NCBI RefSeq assembly: GCF_003481705.1
Contig: NZ_QULN01000010.1
Location: 26,525 to 90,524 of the forward strand
Length of the DNA stretch: 64,000 nt
From: Butyricicoccus sp. OM04-18BH
GTDB taxonomy: Bacteria; Bacillota; Clostridia; Oscillospirales; Butyricicoccaceae
Reading direction: 5' to 3'
Below are positions 51,765-60,968 of the stretch, piece after piece. How positions within the stretch are numbered: the first letter of the stretch is position 1; every line of letters starts with the position of its first letter. Both the position numbers and the translations under genes were made by a program. The notes beneath the pieces are model-generated. The model was not told where the DNA came from, did no database searches, and saw only the letters and a program-made list of their open reading frames with translations.

Positions 51765-52934
51765 TCAGCAGAGAATTTTGATCTTCGCGTCGCCCTCCGC
51801 CGGTATCTCAATGTTTTCCACGCCGTTCAGAAGGACGGCGCGCGGCTCGGAAACGTCCTTCATCACCGTCAGAGAAAGCACGCCGATGTCGTTCGCGAGC
51901 GCACGGAGACCGGTCTCGGGCGCACCTGCGCTCACCGTTACCATGCGGGTGAAGCGGTTTTCGAGATGCTCCATGCGGAACAGCTGCATCATGCGTCCTG
52001 CCTGCTCGGGGATCTCGATGGACAGCCATCGCGGGATGCTATGCTCGAGCTCACGCACGCTTTTGAAGCCGAACAGCTCCATGCCGCCGCCCGGTCCGGG
52101 CAGCGCGACGCACAGCGGCACGCCCCACCGCACAAGGCGGCGGCTCAGCTCGATCACGAGAGCGACACACCTCGTCAGCTCTCCGGCCGTGATGTCGCGG
52201 CCGCCCTGCTTTCTTCCGAAATCGGGCAGGATGACCAGGTCATAGTGCGTGCGGTCGCTTGCCTGACGCACGATCAGCTCGTCCGTCTTGCCCGACAGCT
52301 TCCAGTGAATGGAACGGATGTCATCGCCCGGCGCATAGCTTCGAATGTCGAACATTTCGGTCGCATCCGTGCCCTTGCGGCTGCGCGTCAGACCGCTGTC
52401 GCCCGTCTCGCCGACCGCATCGCGCGACAGCGTAAGATCGAGCTGCACCGGGCGCGGATAGATGACCGTGCGCACCTCGTCAAACGGCGCGACCCGCTCG
52501 CGGAACAGATGCAGCAGATCACAGAGACCGGTCTCGCAGCAGGAAATCACGATTTCACCGCAGCAGGGCGGCACAATCGGGCAGGAAAAACGGTTCGCGC
52601 CGCTGCTGAGCGTCAGCATCACCCGGCGGTGTGTTTCCTCGCCGAGCAGCAGATTGTTCATCGCGAGATCGAGATAAATGCTTCGCGCAGCATGCAGCGC
52701 ACGCCCGTTCTCTACCTCAAAGCAGAGCAAGAGCGTTTCCCCTTCCCTGCCGCCGGGGCGCACAGAAAGCGAGAGCGAGACCGCGCCCGCGTCGCGCTTC
52801 AGCAGCGCGAGCTGCACGAACGGCAGTCCTGCCGCCAGAACGAGCGCACAGACGAGAAACGGTCTGCCGAACAGCCAGACGAGTGCGGCGAGCGTCGCGA
52901 CCGCAAGCGCATAACCTGCGCGGTTTTTCCACAT
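51765..52934 (-). CDS. DUF58 family protein
   Basis: A 389-residue protein with two N-terminal membrane helices (about 8-45) and the DUF58 block IRSYAPGDDIRSIHWKLSGK near residue 200, followed by a von Willebrand A-like fold (DLVILPDFG). DUF58 proteins are partners of MoxR ATPases and transglutaminase-like membrane proteins. It lies 6 nt after moxR in the same operon. Confidence 0.9.
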   Translation of the reverse strand: MWKNRAGYALAVATLAALVWLFGRPFLVCALVLAAGLPFVQLALLKRDAGAVSLSLSVRPGGREGETLLLCFEVENGRALHAARSIYLDLAMNNLLLGEETHRRVMLTLSSGANRFSCPIVPPCCGEIVISCCETGLCDLLHLFRERVAPFDEVRTVIYPRPVQLDLTLSRDAVGETGDSGLTRSRKGTDATEMFDIRSYAPGDDIRSIHWKLSGKTDELIVRQASDRTHYDLVILPDFGRKQGGRDITAGELTRCVALVIELSRRLVRWGVPLCVALPGPGGGMELFGFKSVRELEHSIPRWLSIEIPEQAGRMMQLFRMEHLENRFTRMVTVSAGAPETGLRALANDIGVLSLTVMKDVSEPRAVLLNGVENIEIPAEGDAKIKILC

Positions 52935-52940
52935 ATCCGC

Positions 52941-53882
52941 TTACCTCGCGGACAGAGCCGGCGGACGGATCTCGCTCAGGATGCCGTGCAGAACGTCGCG
53001 CGCGTTCATGCCGTCCACACGCGCCTGCGGACGCAGCACCAGTCGATGCGCGCAGACATCGAGAAAGACCGACTGGATATCCTCGGGGACGACGTAATTC
53101 CGTTCATGCAGCACCGCCGATGCACGCGCCATGCGCACGAGTGCGGCAACGCCGCGCGGCGAAATGCCGAGCTCGATCAGCGGATGGATGCGGGTCTTTT
53201 CACACAGCTCGATGGCGTAGCGCAGCATATCGTCCATGACCTTGACCGAGCTGAGGAACTTCTGCACCTCGATGACGTTCTGCGCGGTCGTGACCGGATG
53301 CAGCTCGTCAAGCGGATTGGCGTAACGCTGCGCCGAGATGATCTTCATCTGATCCTCGATCGAGGGATAGCCGATCGAGAGCGAGACCATGAAGCGGTCG
53401 AGCTGGCTCTCCGGGAGCGCCTGCGTGCCGGCGAAGCCGAAGGGATTCTGCGTCGCGATACAGATGAACGGCGCCGGGAGCGCGTGCGTCTCGCCGTCCA
53501 CCGTGATGGTGCGCTCCTCCATGATCTCGAGCAGCGCGGACTGCGTTTTGGGAGAAGTGCGGTTGATCTCGTCGGCGAGCAGCAGCTGACAGTTCGCCGC
53601 GCCCTCACGGTATTCGAATTCGCTCGTCCTGCGGTTCCACATGGTGAAGCCGGTGATGTCGGACGGCAGCGTGTCGGGCGTAAACTGGATGCGGCGCGTC
53701 GAGAGACCGAGCACGCGCGAGAACGCGACCGCGAGCGTCGTCTTGCCGACGCCCGGGCAGTCCTCGAGCAGAACGTGACCGCCTGCGTAAATCGTCATCA
53801 GGACCTTCTCGATGACCTCATTCTTGCCGATAAACGCGCGGTTTATCTCGGAAATAATCTGTTTTGACTGTTCGATAATCAT
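52941..53882 (-). CDS. MoxR-family AAA+ ATPase
   Basis: A 313-residue AAA+ ATPase of the MoxR family: Walker A EDCPGVGKTTLA (about 38-49), Walker B QLLLADEINRTSPKTQSALL, sensor region FICIATQNPFGFAGTQALPE and ARPHR-type lid. MoxR proteins act as chaperones for maturation of complexes with VWA proteins. Overlaps the end of the leucine-rich gene by 4 nt, so it is translationally coupled to it. Confidence 0.92.
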   Translation of the reverse strand: MIIEQSKQIISEINRAFIGKNEVIEKVLMTIYAGGHVLLEDCPGVGKTTLAVAFSRVLGLSTRRIQFTPDTLPSDITGFTMWNRRTSEFEYREGAANCQLLLADEINRTSPKTQSALLEIMEERTITVDGETHALPAPFICIATQNPFGFAGTQALPESQLDRFMVSLSIGYPSIEDQMKIISAQRYANPLDELHPVTTAQNVIEVQKFLSSVKVMDDMLRYAIELCEKTRIHPLIELGISPRGVAALVRMARASAVLHERNYVVPEDIQSVFLDVCAHRLVLRPQARVDGMNARDVLHGILSEIRPPALSAR

Positions 53883-56800
53883 GTATCTTCTCCCTCTGCC
53901 GCATCGGTCGTCTCCGGTGCAGGCTCGGTGTTGTTTGTGTCGGCGGACGCGCTGTCCTCCCCGTCCGGCGCATCGGCAGACGGCGTGCTTCCGCCGGTCA
54001 CGGTTTCGCCGGAGATATTTTCGCTGCCGGTTTCATCCAAAATCGTTTCATCTGAAGCGGTCTGGCCATCCTGCGTGATGTCCGGGTTCTCGTCCGGGAT
54101 TTCAATGTCGAGCTCGATGTCGCCGCCGAACGGGTCGGCATAGCCGTAATCCTCTTTATGCTCCTCCGGATTTTCCGGCTCTTCCAGCAGCTCCATGCCC
54201 ATCATCGCGCGAAGGTTGTTTTCGCCGTGGATAGCGCGGTAGTCGCAGACGGCCTGCACAAACTCCGGCCATCTGTCCTCCGGGAAATACCATTCCATCC
54301 AGCTGAGCTGAGACATCGACATATCGATATAATACGTTCCGTTCTCGATCTCCTCGTCCGTATAGCCGATGAACATGGGCTTCCATGCCCGGAAATACGC
54401 TTCCTCGCACCCTTCCGGAACATGAATGCGGATATTTCTATCATAGATACCGTCCGCAAACTGGAACGGGGCGTGCGGATACCATGTCAGCAGTCCAATC
54501 GGCTTCTCGGTGGTAAAATAGAGATCTGTCAGCGTATCGCAGCCGTAAAACGAGCCGTTCGGAATAATCGACATAAATTTACCGTCGCTTTTCCTGCACA
54601 CCCATCCAAACGAAACGCTTTGCAGCTGTTTGCAGTCCGCCAGTGCCGACTCACCGTAATCCTCCAGAGATACATCGCTGAAATCCGCCTCCACAATGTT
54701 GGTCTGATAAAATGCGGCATTCCTGATCAGCATCATATACGTCGACTGAACCGGATGAATCACGCCTGTCAGACCGGACTGCGCGAAGGCGCTGTCATAG
54801 ATGCGGACCAGACGCGGCAGCTCCTCCCAGTTGATCGTGAACGCGCAGTCCAGCTGGGCGAAGCAGTAGTTATTGATCGCGATCGTGGTTTCGGGCAGGG
54901 TGATCGTGCCGCCCTCTGCGGGCGAACCGGCGGCGCGCAGCGCAATCCAGCTGTCCAGCCTGCTGCCTTCCCACAGCTCGCTTTCGTCCTCGGTGTTGCA
55001 GCCGTACAGGACATTCGCTCCGTTGCAGTCGATGACCCGAAACTCTGCAATATCCGTTTCGTCGCGCCAGTCACTCCTCGGCTCGTAGCAGCTCCAGCTG
55101 TCATCGAAGCCTTTGCTGCCTGCCAGACACCACAGCTGTCCGTAAAGTGTTTCGCTTCCCGATTCACTCAGAATATCGTAACCATTTTTCAGCTCCATGT
55201 TTTTTGCGTTCGACGCGATAAAACGCAGGTTCGTGCAGTTGTTGAACGCGTGTTCCATGATGGTCACGCTGTCCTTGCTCCCGAGCAGCACGCCGGAGAG
55301 CGAGGTGCAGTTCTTGAACGCCGAAACGCCGATGGTCTTAACCGTCTCGGGCAGCGAAACGTATTCCAGCGTAGTGCAGCCGTCAAATGCGTGCGCTGCG
55401 ATGCTGTCGACCGTTTTTTTCTCGCCGTCAATGATGATCTCGCCGTAATACTCGCTGATGCCGTCCGGCACATTGACTACGACGATCTTTCCGTCCGATT
55501 TCACGTAGAAGCAGCCGTCGTCCGATGTGCCCGACGCCGCAAACTCGACCTCCGCAACACCCGCTTCGTCGAGCTTTTTATTGATCTCAGCCTTCTGAGT
55601 TTCGTCCTCGCAGGTCACATACGAGACCATGCTGTCCTTGAAGCTGTCCTTCGCATAGGAGGTCTTTGCGTCCGTAATCAGGATTTTGACCGAAGATCCG
55701 GCAAAGGCGTTCGCTGCGATCCTGTCGACCCCCTGCGGCAGCCGGTAGATCTCTGCATCAGTCACCACGCGGTCGAGCACGGTCGCACCGTCCTCCCGAT
55801 GCGTCAGACAGCCGTCGTGAACCTCATATTTCGCGTCGCCGCCGGCTACGCTGACCGTCGTTCCGGTGCCGTTGAGCTGTCTGCCGTACTTCGTGACGAA
55901 TGCATTCAGCAGCTCGGGCTGCACGATGACAGAGCCGTGCCGCATCTTCTCGAAACTGATCGAGGGCAGCCGGTCTTCCGACTGCGCCATAATAGTGACT
56001 GTTCCCCAGTAGCTCTCGGGCAGTCTGACCGAGGTGACGTTCTCCGGGACCGTAACGGCCCGGTTGTTCTCCGGGATCGCGAGGTATTCCGTGCCGTCCT
56101 TGCCGGTCAGGATGCCGTCCTCAGTCGAGGCGTAGTATTCGTTATCCTCCGCGACACGGTAGGCGTCGAGGACAGAGGAGATGCTGTCCGGCTTAATGTA
56201 GACAACGCTTGCCGGAATTTCCATCGTACCTACCGCAAACGGAAGATAGGTAACGGGGCTTTCCTCCTGATTGCCGGTCTCGAACGCAACCGCCTGAACA
56301 TATTCCGGTATCGTCAACGTACCATATCCCTCATCGTCGGTCAGCGCGCTCTCGTCAAAGCCAGTCAGCGTTTGCAGCTCATAGGTCATGCCCTTGTTGA
56401 TCTTCAGGCGGACCGTAAGGTTCTCCGAAACCTTCACGAAATCCGACGGCTGGAGCACATGCCGCCCGCCGTCGCAGGTGTAGTCCCACGAAACGCGCCT
56501 GCTGTCCTCCGTCCAGCCGGAGAACAGCCGGTCGATGGGCGGAAGCTCGTCATAAGATGTGCCGCTGTCCCAGCCGTACAGCTTCTCATACAGCCTTCTC
56601 TGCAATGCGAACAGATTGAGCCTTCTGCTGAATTCATTATAGGAATAATCGCTGTTCAGCACGATGTCCAGCGGGATTTCCGTATCCTTGTCGGTCAGCT
56701 CCCGGCCGAGCACCAGAATGCGGTGCGGCGCGACCGTGCAGTCGATATAGGCGTTTCCCTCGTCCGGTCTGTATTCCGTCCATGCGCTGTTTTCGCTGAA

Positions 56801-57928
56801 GCGATACGACATATCGATCTGCATCGACTGATCCCCGGCGCTTTTCGGGATTTCGATATTATTCGAAAAATCCGTGAGCCAGGTTTTGCCGCCGTCAAAG
56901 CTGACGCGGTTGATACGGATGTATTTTCCGAGATCGCTCGACGTCCAGTAGTAGATCTTTTCGCCGGCCATGACATAAGCATAGAGCGCGCGGACGATAT
57001 CCGCGTCATTGACGATCTGACCGGCATACAGGGCATCCGTGCTGTCGATCCGTCCGACGATCGTGACCGTGCTGTCGATCGGCAGCGTGACCGTGCCGTC
57101 GTAGCGCGTGCCGTTGTCGAACCAGGGAATGTCCGGCCCCTTTTCCTCCGAGGTCTGCTCGGGTGGCTTGCCGTCCGTCTGCTGCGGCTTGTTCGGTGCG
57201 GTCGGCGTGACCGGCGTCACAGGGGCATCCGGCCTGGCCGTGCCGCCGGTCTCTCCGCCGGAGGACGAGCTTCCACCGCTGCTGTCGGGCGTTGTCGGCC
57301 GGAAAGGCTGGTTCGGTGTGGTTTCTCCGCCGGTCGAGGGGTTCGCCGGCGTGACAGACGGCTGAGCGGTATTATTTCCGCCGCTGTTTGCCGTGTCGCC
57401 GCCGGTCGGGGGCGTTGCCTGCGCTGCGCTGCTCGGATGCAGCACGATGTCCGCCGCCGCAGGGTCTTTCACAATGTCGAGCACCGTCCCCGGCTGCACG
57501 CTCGCCGCACCGGCGGCCGGAACCGTTCCGGCGATGGCTGCCGCCATGCCGTCCCTGTCGAGCAGCCCGCTCGGCTTTTCTTGCTGCTTCACATTCTCGA
57601 ACAGATAAGACGCGCTGTCGCCGGTCTGCGGCTTTTGCTTCTCCTCGGCGCTTTCATCACGCTCATATATCTCGCTCTCGCCGTTTTTCGTCTGCTCGTC
57701 CTGCCTGCCTATCGTATTTTCGCTCCCGTCAAAGTGCACCTGATTGGTGCGTATCGCGCGTCCCGCGCCGTCCGGCGTAAAATCCCGGCCGCTCGTAAAG
57801 GCATGGACTCCGGCCGCCGCGCCTGCAATCACTGCCGATGCAGCCGCAGCCGCGCCGATGGTTTTTACCGTGCTCGCTGTGCCGAATATCTTCGCGCCCG
57901 TCGCGGTATAAAACTCCTTCAGCCCCAC
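53879..57928 (-). CDS. giant leucine-rich (BspA/LRR_5) surface protein
   Basis: A 1349-residue protein. A single helix (about 20-43, VKTIGAAAAASAVIAGAAAG) anchors it with a short cytosolic tail; residues about 60-280 form a Pro/Thr/Ser/Gly-rich linker. The middle and C-terminal part have BspA-type leucine-rich repeats (IAAHAFDGCTTLEYVSLPET; VKTIGVSAFKNCTSLSGVLL; MEHAFNNCTNLRFIASN). The last 100 residues are acidic and low-complexity. It starts at GTG 57928; its ribosome site AAAGGAG overlaps the kinase stop. Likely a ligand- or adhesion-type surface protein handled by the MoxR-DUF58-transglutaminase module encoded with it. Confidence 0.85.
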   Translation of the reverse strand: MGLKEFYTATGAKIFGTASTVKTIGAAAAASAVIAGAAAGVHAFTSGRDFTPDGAGRAIRTNQVHFDGSENTIGRQDEQTKNGESEIYERDESAEEKQKPQTGDSASYLFENVKQQEKPSGLLDRDGMAAAIAGTVPAAGAASVQPGTVLDIVKDPAAADIVLHPSSAAQATPPTGGDTANSGGNNTAQPSVTPANPSTGGETTPNQPFRPTTPDSSGGSSSSGGETGGTARPDAPVTPVTPTAPNKPQQTDGKPPEQTSEEKGPDIPWFDNGTRYDGTVTLPIDSTVTIVGRIDSTDALYAGQIVNDADIVRALYAYVMAGEKIYYWTSSDLGKYIRINRVSFDGGKTWLTDFSNNIEIPKSAGDQSMQIDMSYRFSENSAWTEYRPDEGNAYIDCTVAPHRILVLGRELTDKDTEIPLDIVLNSDYSYNEFSRRLNLFALQRRLYEKLYGWDSGTSYDELPPIDRLFSGWTEDSRRVSWDYTCDGGRHVLQPSDFVKVSENLTVRLKINKGMTYELQTLTGFDESALTDDEGYGTLTIPEYVQAVAFETGNQEESPVTYLPFAVGTMEIPASVVYIKPDSISSVLDAYRVAEDNEYYASTEDGILTGKDGTEYLAIPENNRAVTVPENVTSVRLPESYWGTVTIMAQSEDRLPSISFEKMRHGSVIVQPELLNAFVTKYGRQLNGTGTTVSVAGGDAKYEVHDGCLTHREDGATVLDRVVTDAEIYRLPQGVDRIAANAFAGSSVKILITDAKTSYAKDSFKDSMVSYVTCEDETQKAEINKKLDEAGVAEVEFAASGTSDDGCFYVKSDGKIVVVNVPDGISEYYGEIIIDGEKKTVDSIAAHAFDGCTTLEYVSLPETVKTIGVSAFKNCTSLSGVLLGSKDSVTIMEHAFNNCTNLRFIASNAKNMELKNGYDILSESGSETLYGQLWCLAGSKGFDDSWSCYEPRSDWRDETDIAEFRVIDCNGANVLYGCNTEDESELWEGSRLDSWIALRAAGSPAEGGTITLPETTIAINNYCFAQLDCAFTINWEELPRLVRIYDSAFAQSGLTGVIHPVQSTYMMLIRNAAFYQTNIVEADFSDVSLEDYGESALADCKQLQSVSFGWVCRKSDGKFMSIIPNGSFYGCDTLTDLYFTTEKPIGLLTWYPHAPFQFADGIYDRNIRIHVPEGCEEAYFRAWKPMFIGYTDEEIENGTYYIDMSMSQLSWMEWYFPEDRWPEFVQAVCDYRAIHGENNLRAMMGMELLEEPENPEEHKEDYGYADPFGGDIELDIEIPDENPDITQDGQTASDETILDETGSENISGETVTGGSTPSADAPDGEDSASADTNNTEPAPETTDAAEGEDT

Positions 57929-57933
57929 GCCTT

Positions 57934-59646
57934 TTACTCCTTTCTTTTCTGCTTCGCCAGATAGACGCCGATCGCCTGCTGAAGCATGGTGAAATCGACC
58001 GGCTTAGCAAAGTGACCGTTCATGCCGCTCTGAATGGACAGGCGCTCGTCCTCGACGAACGCATCCGCCGACAGGGCGAAGATCGGTATCGTTTTCGCGT
58101 CCGCCCTGTCAAGCGCACGGATGGTGCGCGCGGCGGTACGGCCGTCCATCTCCGGCATCTGCACATCCATCAGGATCAGATCGTACCAGTTTTCCGGATG
58201 ATTCTCGAACGCCTCGACCGCAAGACGGCCGTTTTCTACACCCTCGACCTGTGCGCCCATTTCGCCCAGAATCTCGATCGCGATCTCCGCATTGATCTCG
58301 TTGTCCTCGGCCATGAGGATGCGGCAGCCCTTGAAGGCGTTATCGCAGCACTGTTTTGCCGTCTCGCCCGGCACTTCCGTCGTCTCGGCGGCCTGCTCCG
58401 CCACCGGCAGATGCAGAAACACGGTGAAATCCGAGCCTTTGCCCGGCGCACTGTCCACGACGATCTCGCCGCCCATCAGACGCACGAGCTGATCGGTGAT
58501 CGTCATGCCGAGGCCGGTGCCGCCGAATTTTTTGCCCGTCTCGATGCTCTCCTGCTCGAACGGACGGAAAATACGGTTCAGAAAGGCGTGATCCATGCCG
58601 ATACCGGTATCGTGAACGCGGAACATGAAGTCCGCGACGTTATCCTGAAGCATCATCTGACGGAATGTGACGATGATCTCGCCCTCGCTCGTGAACTTGA
58701 CAGCGTTCGAGAGGAAGTTGATGATGATCTGGCTGATGCGCAGCTCGTCGCCGACGACACTGTCGACCGTCATATCCTCCAGATTGACCTCGTAGCGGAT
58801 GCCGCGCGCCTGAAGCTGCTTGGCGAACATATCATACAGACGATCGCCCAGACCGCGCAGGCTGAACACCTTGTGCTCAAGCTCGACCTTTCCGGCCTCG
58901 ATGCGCGACATATCCAGAATGTCATTGATGAGCGCGAGCAGATGAGCGGACACCTCGTCCGCCTTGTTCAGATACTGCATCGCCTCGTCTCCGGGGCGCA
59001 GCCTGCTCTTTGCGAGCGAGATCATGCCGATGATGCCGTTCATCGGGGTTCTGATCTCGTGCGACATACGCGAGAGGAAGGTTGTTTTCGCGCGGCTCTC
59101 CTCCTCCGCCCCTGCGAGGCGCTTTTCGCATTCCTCGATGCGGTCGTGCAGTGCAGTGATGTCGCGGAAGCACAGCAGGTCGTACTCACCGTCGGGCGTG
59201 CGTCTGACGATGAAGCGCATCCAGCGTCCGTCGCCGCTCTGCACAGCCTCATCGAACATTTCTCTGCCGTCCCACGCCATGTATTTTTTCCAGACCGCAT
59301 AGCATCTGCTTTTGTCAGAAAAAGCGGCATTAAGATTCGCGATATTATCCCGCAGCGCCGTATATGACACGCCGAGCAGTTTTTCCGGATCGCCGGTGCA
59401 GGCGAGCAGCATCATATTCTCGCGCCGGAGCACGAGCATGACCTCGCCGCTCTCCAGCGTCAGGACGCGCTGAATATCGCGGTTCATCCCGACCGGCGCA
59501 AGCGATGCCCTGGTTTTTCCCATCTGCGTGCGCATGACGGCTGCCCTGCCGAGCAGCGCCGCCGCCGCGAGCACTTCTGCGCAGCCGACTGCCACGAGCG
59601 GCAGATTTGCGCCAAGCATCGTCAGCATCTCGGTCACGATCCCCAT
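57934..59646 (-). CDS. membrane-bound hybrid histidine kinase
   Basis: A 570-residue sensor kinase: one N-terminal helix (about 8-36), a PAS-like sensor (about 80-170), HisKA with the phosphorylated His in FLSRMSHEIRTPMNG, HATPase (N box NFLSNAVKFT, G1 HDTGIGM, G2 FGGTGLGMTI) and a C-terminal receiver with the phospho-acceptor Asp in YDLILMDVQMPEMDG. No DNA-binding output or separate regulator adjoins it; the output must be elsewhere or via protein contacts. First gene of the operon with the leucine-rich protein. Confidence 0.92.
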   Translation of the reverse strand: MGIVTEMLTMLGANLPLVAVGCAEVLAAAALLGRAAVMRTQMGKTRASLAPVGMNRDIQRVLTLESGEVMLVLRRENMMLLACTGDPEKLLGVSYTALRDNIANLNAAFSDKSRCYAVWKKYMAWDGREMFDEAVQSGDGRWMRFIVRRTPDGEYDLLCFRDITALHDRIEECEKRLAGAEEESRAKTTFLSRMSHEIRTPMNGIIGMISLAKSRLRPGDEAMQYLNKADEVSAHLLALINDILDMSRIEAGKVELEHKVFSLRGLGDRLYDMFAKQLQARGIRYEVNLEDMTVDSVVGDELRISQIIINFLSNAVKFTSEGEIIVTFRQMMLQDNVADFMFRVHDTGIGMDHAFLNRIFRPFEQESIETGKKFGGTGLGMTITDQLVRLMGGEIVVDSAPGKGSDFTVFLHLPVAEQAAETTEVPGETAKQCCDNAFKGCRILMAEDNEINAEIAIEILGEMGAQVEGVENGRLAVEAFENHPENWYDLILMDVQMPEMDGRTAARTIRALDRADAKTIPIFALSADAFVEDERLSIQSGMNGHFAKPVDFTMLQQAIGVYLAKQKRKE

Positions 59647-59698
59647 TGTTCTTCCCCCGTTCTTCCGTTCTGCTCCGTGTATCGACAGACTGAAAAAT

Positions 59699-59746
59699 GA
59701 TCAATAATTATCGGTTTATTATATCATCTTATTGATCTCTGCGCAA
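59699..59746 (-). promoter_or_regulatory. promoter and inverted repeat of the kinase operon
   Basis: Minus strand TTGCGC (59746-59741), 17 bp, TATAAT (59723-59718). GATCAATAA (59699-59707) and TTATTGATC (59729-59737) form a perfect 9-bp inverted pair on either side of the -10. Confidence 0.65.
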
Positions 59747-59857
59747 TTTCCAACACTGAAAAAATCAAATTTTCCTGCCGCAGCCGGAATCAATCCGTTC
59801 CTTTCGCCGTGCCGGCGGGAAAATCCGCGTGCAGCCGTCTCAAAGAATACCGGAAGG

Positions 59858-59902
59858 CAAAAAGCAGCCCTTCCTGCATCAATCGCAGGAAGGGCTGCTC
59901 CT
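59858..59902 (-). terminator. terminator of bioY
   Basis: GCAGCCCTTCCTGC-ATCAATC-GCAGGAAGGGCTGC, 14-bp stem, with TTTTTGCC on the minus strand. Confidence 0.92.
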
Positions 59903-59906
59903 GTAT

Positions 59907-60464
59907 TTAATTGAGGCGTTTTCTTACTGCAAATCCAACGACCGAAGCGAGAATCGCTTTGATAATGGCGGTCGGGATGAACGGCAGCACACAGGCCGTG
60001 ATGCCGGCTGCAAGCGTGCTCTGCGTCAGCGCGCAGAACATCGCAACGCCGACCACATAGTTCAGCACCGTGCCTGCGACGAGCGCAACCACGAACGCCC
60101 CCGGGAACGCCTTGCGGTGCTCCACGCCCCAGCCGATGACAAACGCCATCAACGGAAACGAGATCAGAAAGCCGCCTGTCGGTCCGACAAACTTTGCAAG
60201 TCCGCCGGTGAAGCCTGCAAGCACCGGCACGCCTGCCGCGCCGAGGATGAGATAGATGACGGTCGAAACCGTCGAGAGCTTCGCGCTCAGTACGATCGCC
60301 GCGAGCGTGACCGCGAACGTCTGCATCGTCATCGGAACGCCGCCCGGCATCGGAATGGATATCTGCGCCATGATTGCAATTACCGCCGCAAAAAGTCCTG
60401 CATAGCAGGTTTCCTTGACGGTAAATGCCGACTTCGGCGCGGTTTTCGTTTCTGGTTGATTCAT
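59907..60464 (-). CDS. bioY: biotin transporter BioY
   Basis: A 185-residue, six-helix S-component of biotin ECF transport: IPMPGGVPMTMQTFAVTLAA, YLILGAAGVPVLAGFTGGLA and GPTGGFLISFPLMAFVIGWG are the BioY blocks. It may work alone or with a shared EcfAAT module encoded elsewhere. Expression is under a BirA-type operator, confirming biotin as ligand. GGGAGGGG precedes the ATG. Confidence 0.95.
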   Translation of the reverse strand: MNQPETKTAPKSAFTVKETCYAGLFAAVIAIMAQISIPMPGGVPMTMQTFAVTLAAIVLSAKLSTVSTVIYLILGAAGVPVLAGFTGGLAKFVGPTGGFLISFPLMAFVIGWGVEHRKAFPGAFVVALVAGTVLNYVVGVAMFCALTQSTLAAGITACVLPFIPTAIIKAILASVVGFAVRKRLN

Positions 60465-60500
60465 GTTGACCCCTCCCGGAGCAGTTTTTATCTGAAGCTA

Positions 60501-60553
60501 TTAAACCACATCCCGGCGTTATTGTCAACCTATATTTTATTTTCGGTTTACAT
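60501..60553 (-). promoter_or_regulatory. bioY promoter with BirA operator
   Basis: Minus strand TTGACA (60529-60524), 17 bp, TTTAAT (60506-60501). The BirA-type dyad TGTCAACC (60524-60531), 14 bp, GGTTTACA (60546-60553) overlaps the -35. Confidence 0.85.
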
Positions 60554-60566
60554 TCGCCGCTAAAAA

Positions 60567-60598
60567 CAAAAAAGGTCCTGACCTTTGTCAGAACCTTG
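60567..60598 (-). terminator. terminator of tRNA-Leu
   Basis: Minus strand AAGGTTCTGAC-AAA-GGTCAGGACCTT then TTTTG, immediately after the tRNA 3' end. Confidence 0.85.
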
Positions 60599-60600
60599 AT

Positions 60601-60660
60601 TGGTGCGGATGGGGGGACTTGAACCCCCACGTCCTTGCGAACACTAGCACCTGAAGCTAT
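60601..60660 (-). repeat. tRNA-Leu(CAG) 3' half, prophage attachment site (att)
   Basis: The minus strand holds the anticodon arm (TAGC-TTCAGGT-GCTA, anticodon CAG), the variable arm (TGTTCGCAAGGACG), the T-arm GGGGGTTCAAGTCCCCC and acceptor ATCCGC plus ACCA of tRNA-Leu. The D-arm and 5' acceptor strand are absent: the sequence above 60660 is unrelated. This is the att end of the prophage that continues to the right. Confidence 0.8.
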
Positions 60661-60910
60661 TTTCATCGATTTTTTGTTTGGCTATAAATAGGATACTGTA
60701 AGTTCTGAAAATATGGCTGTATGACGATGAAGGCAGCGCTAAACGGAGTGAAATATGACGGATTTTCAGAATGACGAAAAACACTGAGCCGGTTCTTTCC
60801 GGGGCATTTTACGCTCCTGTTGTCGTCGATTTGTCGTCAGGGCTATCGCTATCGTTATGCACACTAAAACCGCCTATCCTCCAGTAATTCACGTGCGACC
60901 GTATCCGACC
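60661..60910. other. prophage end region without a gene
   Basis: About 250 bp between the att site and the endolysin terminator. A GTCGTCGATTTGTCGTC stretch stands out; no gene is supported. Confidence 0.4.
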
Positions 60911-60965
60911 GAATAAAAATAGCCCCTCCGAAAGCCGGTATAGCACCAGTTTCCAGAGGGGTTTC
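60911..60965 (-). terminator. terminator of the endolysin gene
   Basis: Minus strand CCCCTC...GAGGGGC followed by TATTTTTAT. Confidence 0.7.
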
Positions 60966-60968
60966 GCT

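Noticed and set aside
54158..57964. A 1268-codon open frame antisense to the leucine-rich gene, and similar long antisense frames opposite feoB, the ABC-F gene, metY and the transglutaminase-like gene
   Set aside because: High GC and third-position bias open the antisense frames; translations are Arg/His/Asp-rich without domains, while the sense genes have clear families and start signals.
60601..60960. A tmRNA gene at the right att site
   Set aside because: The 3' end belongs to tRNA-Leu (anticodon CAG, long variable arm) and no tag reading frame or tmRNA 5' end is present.
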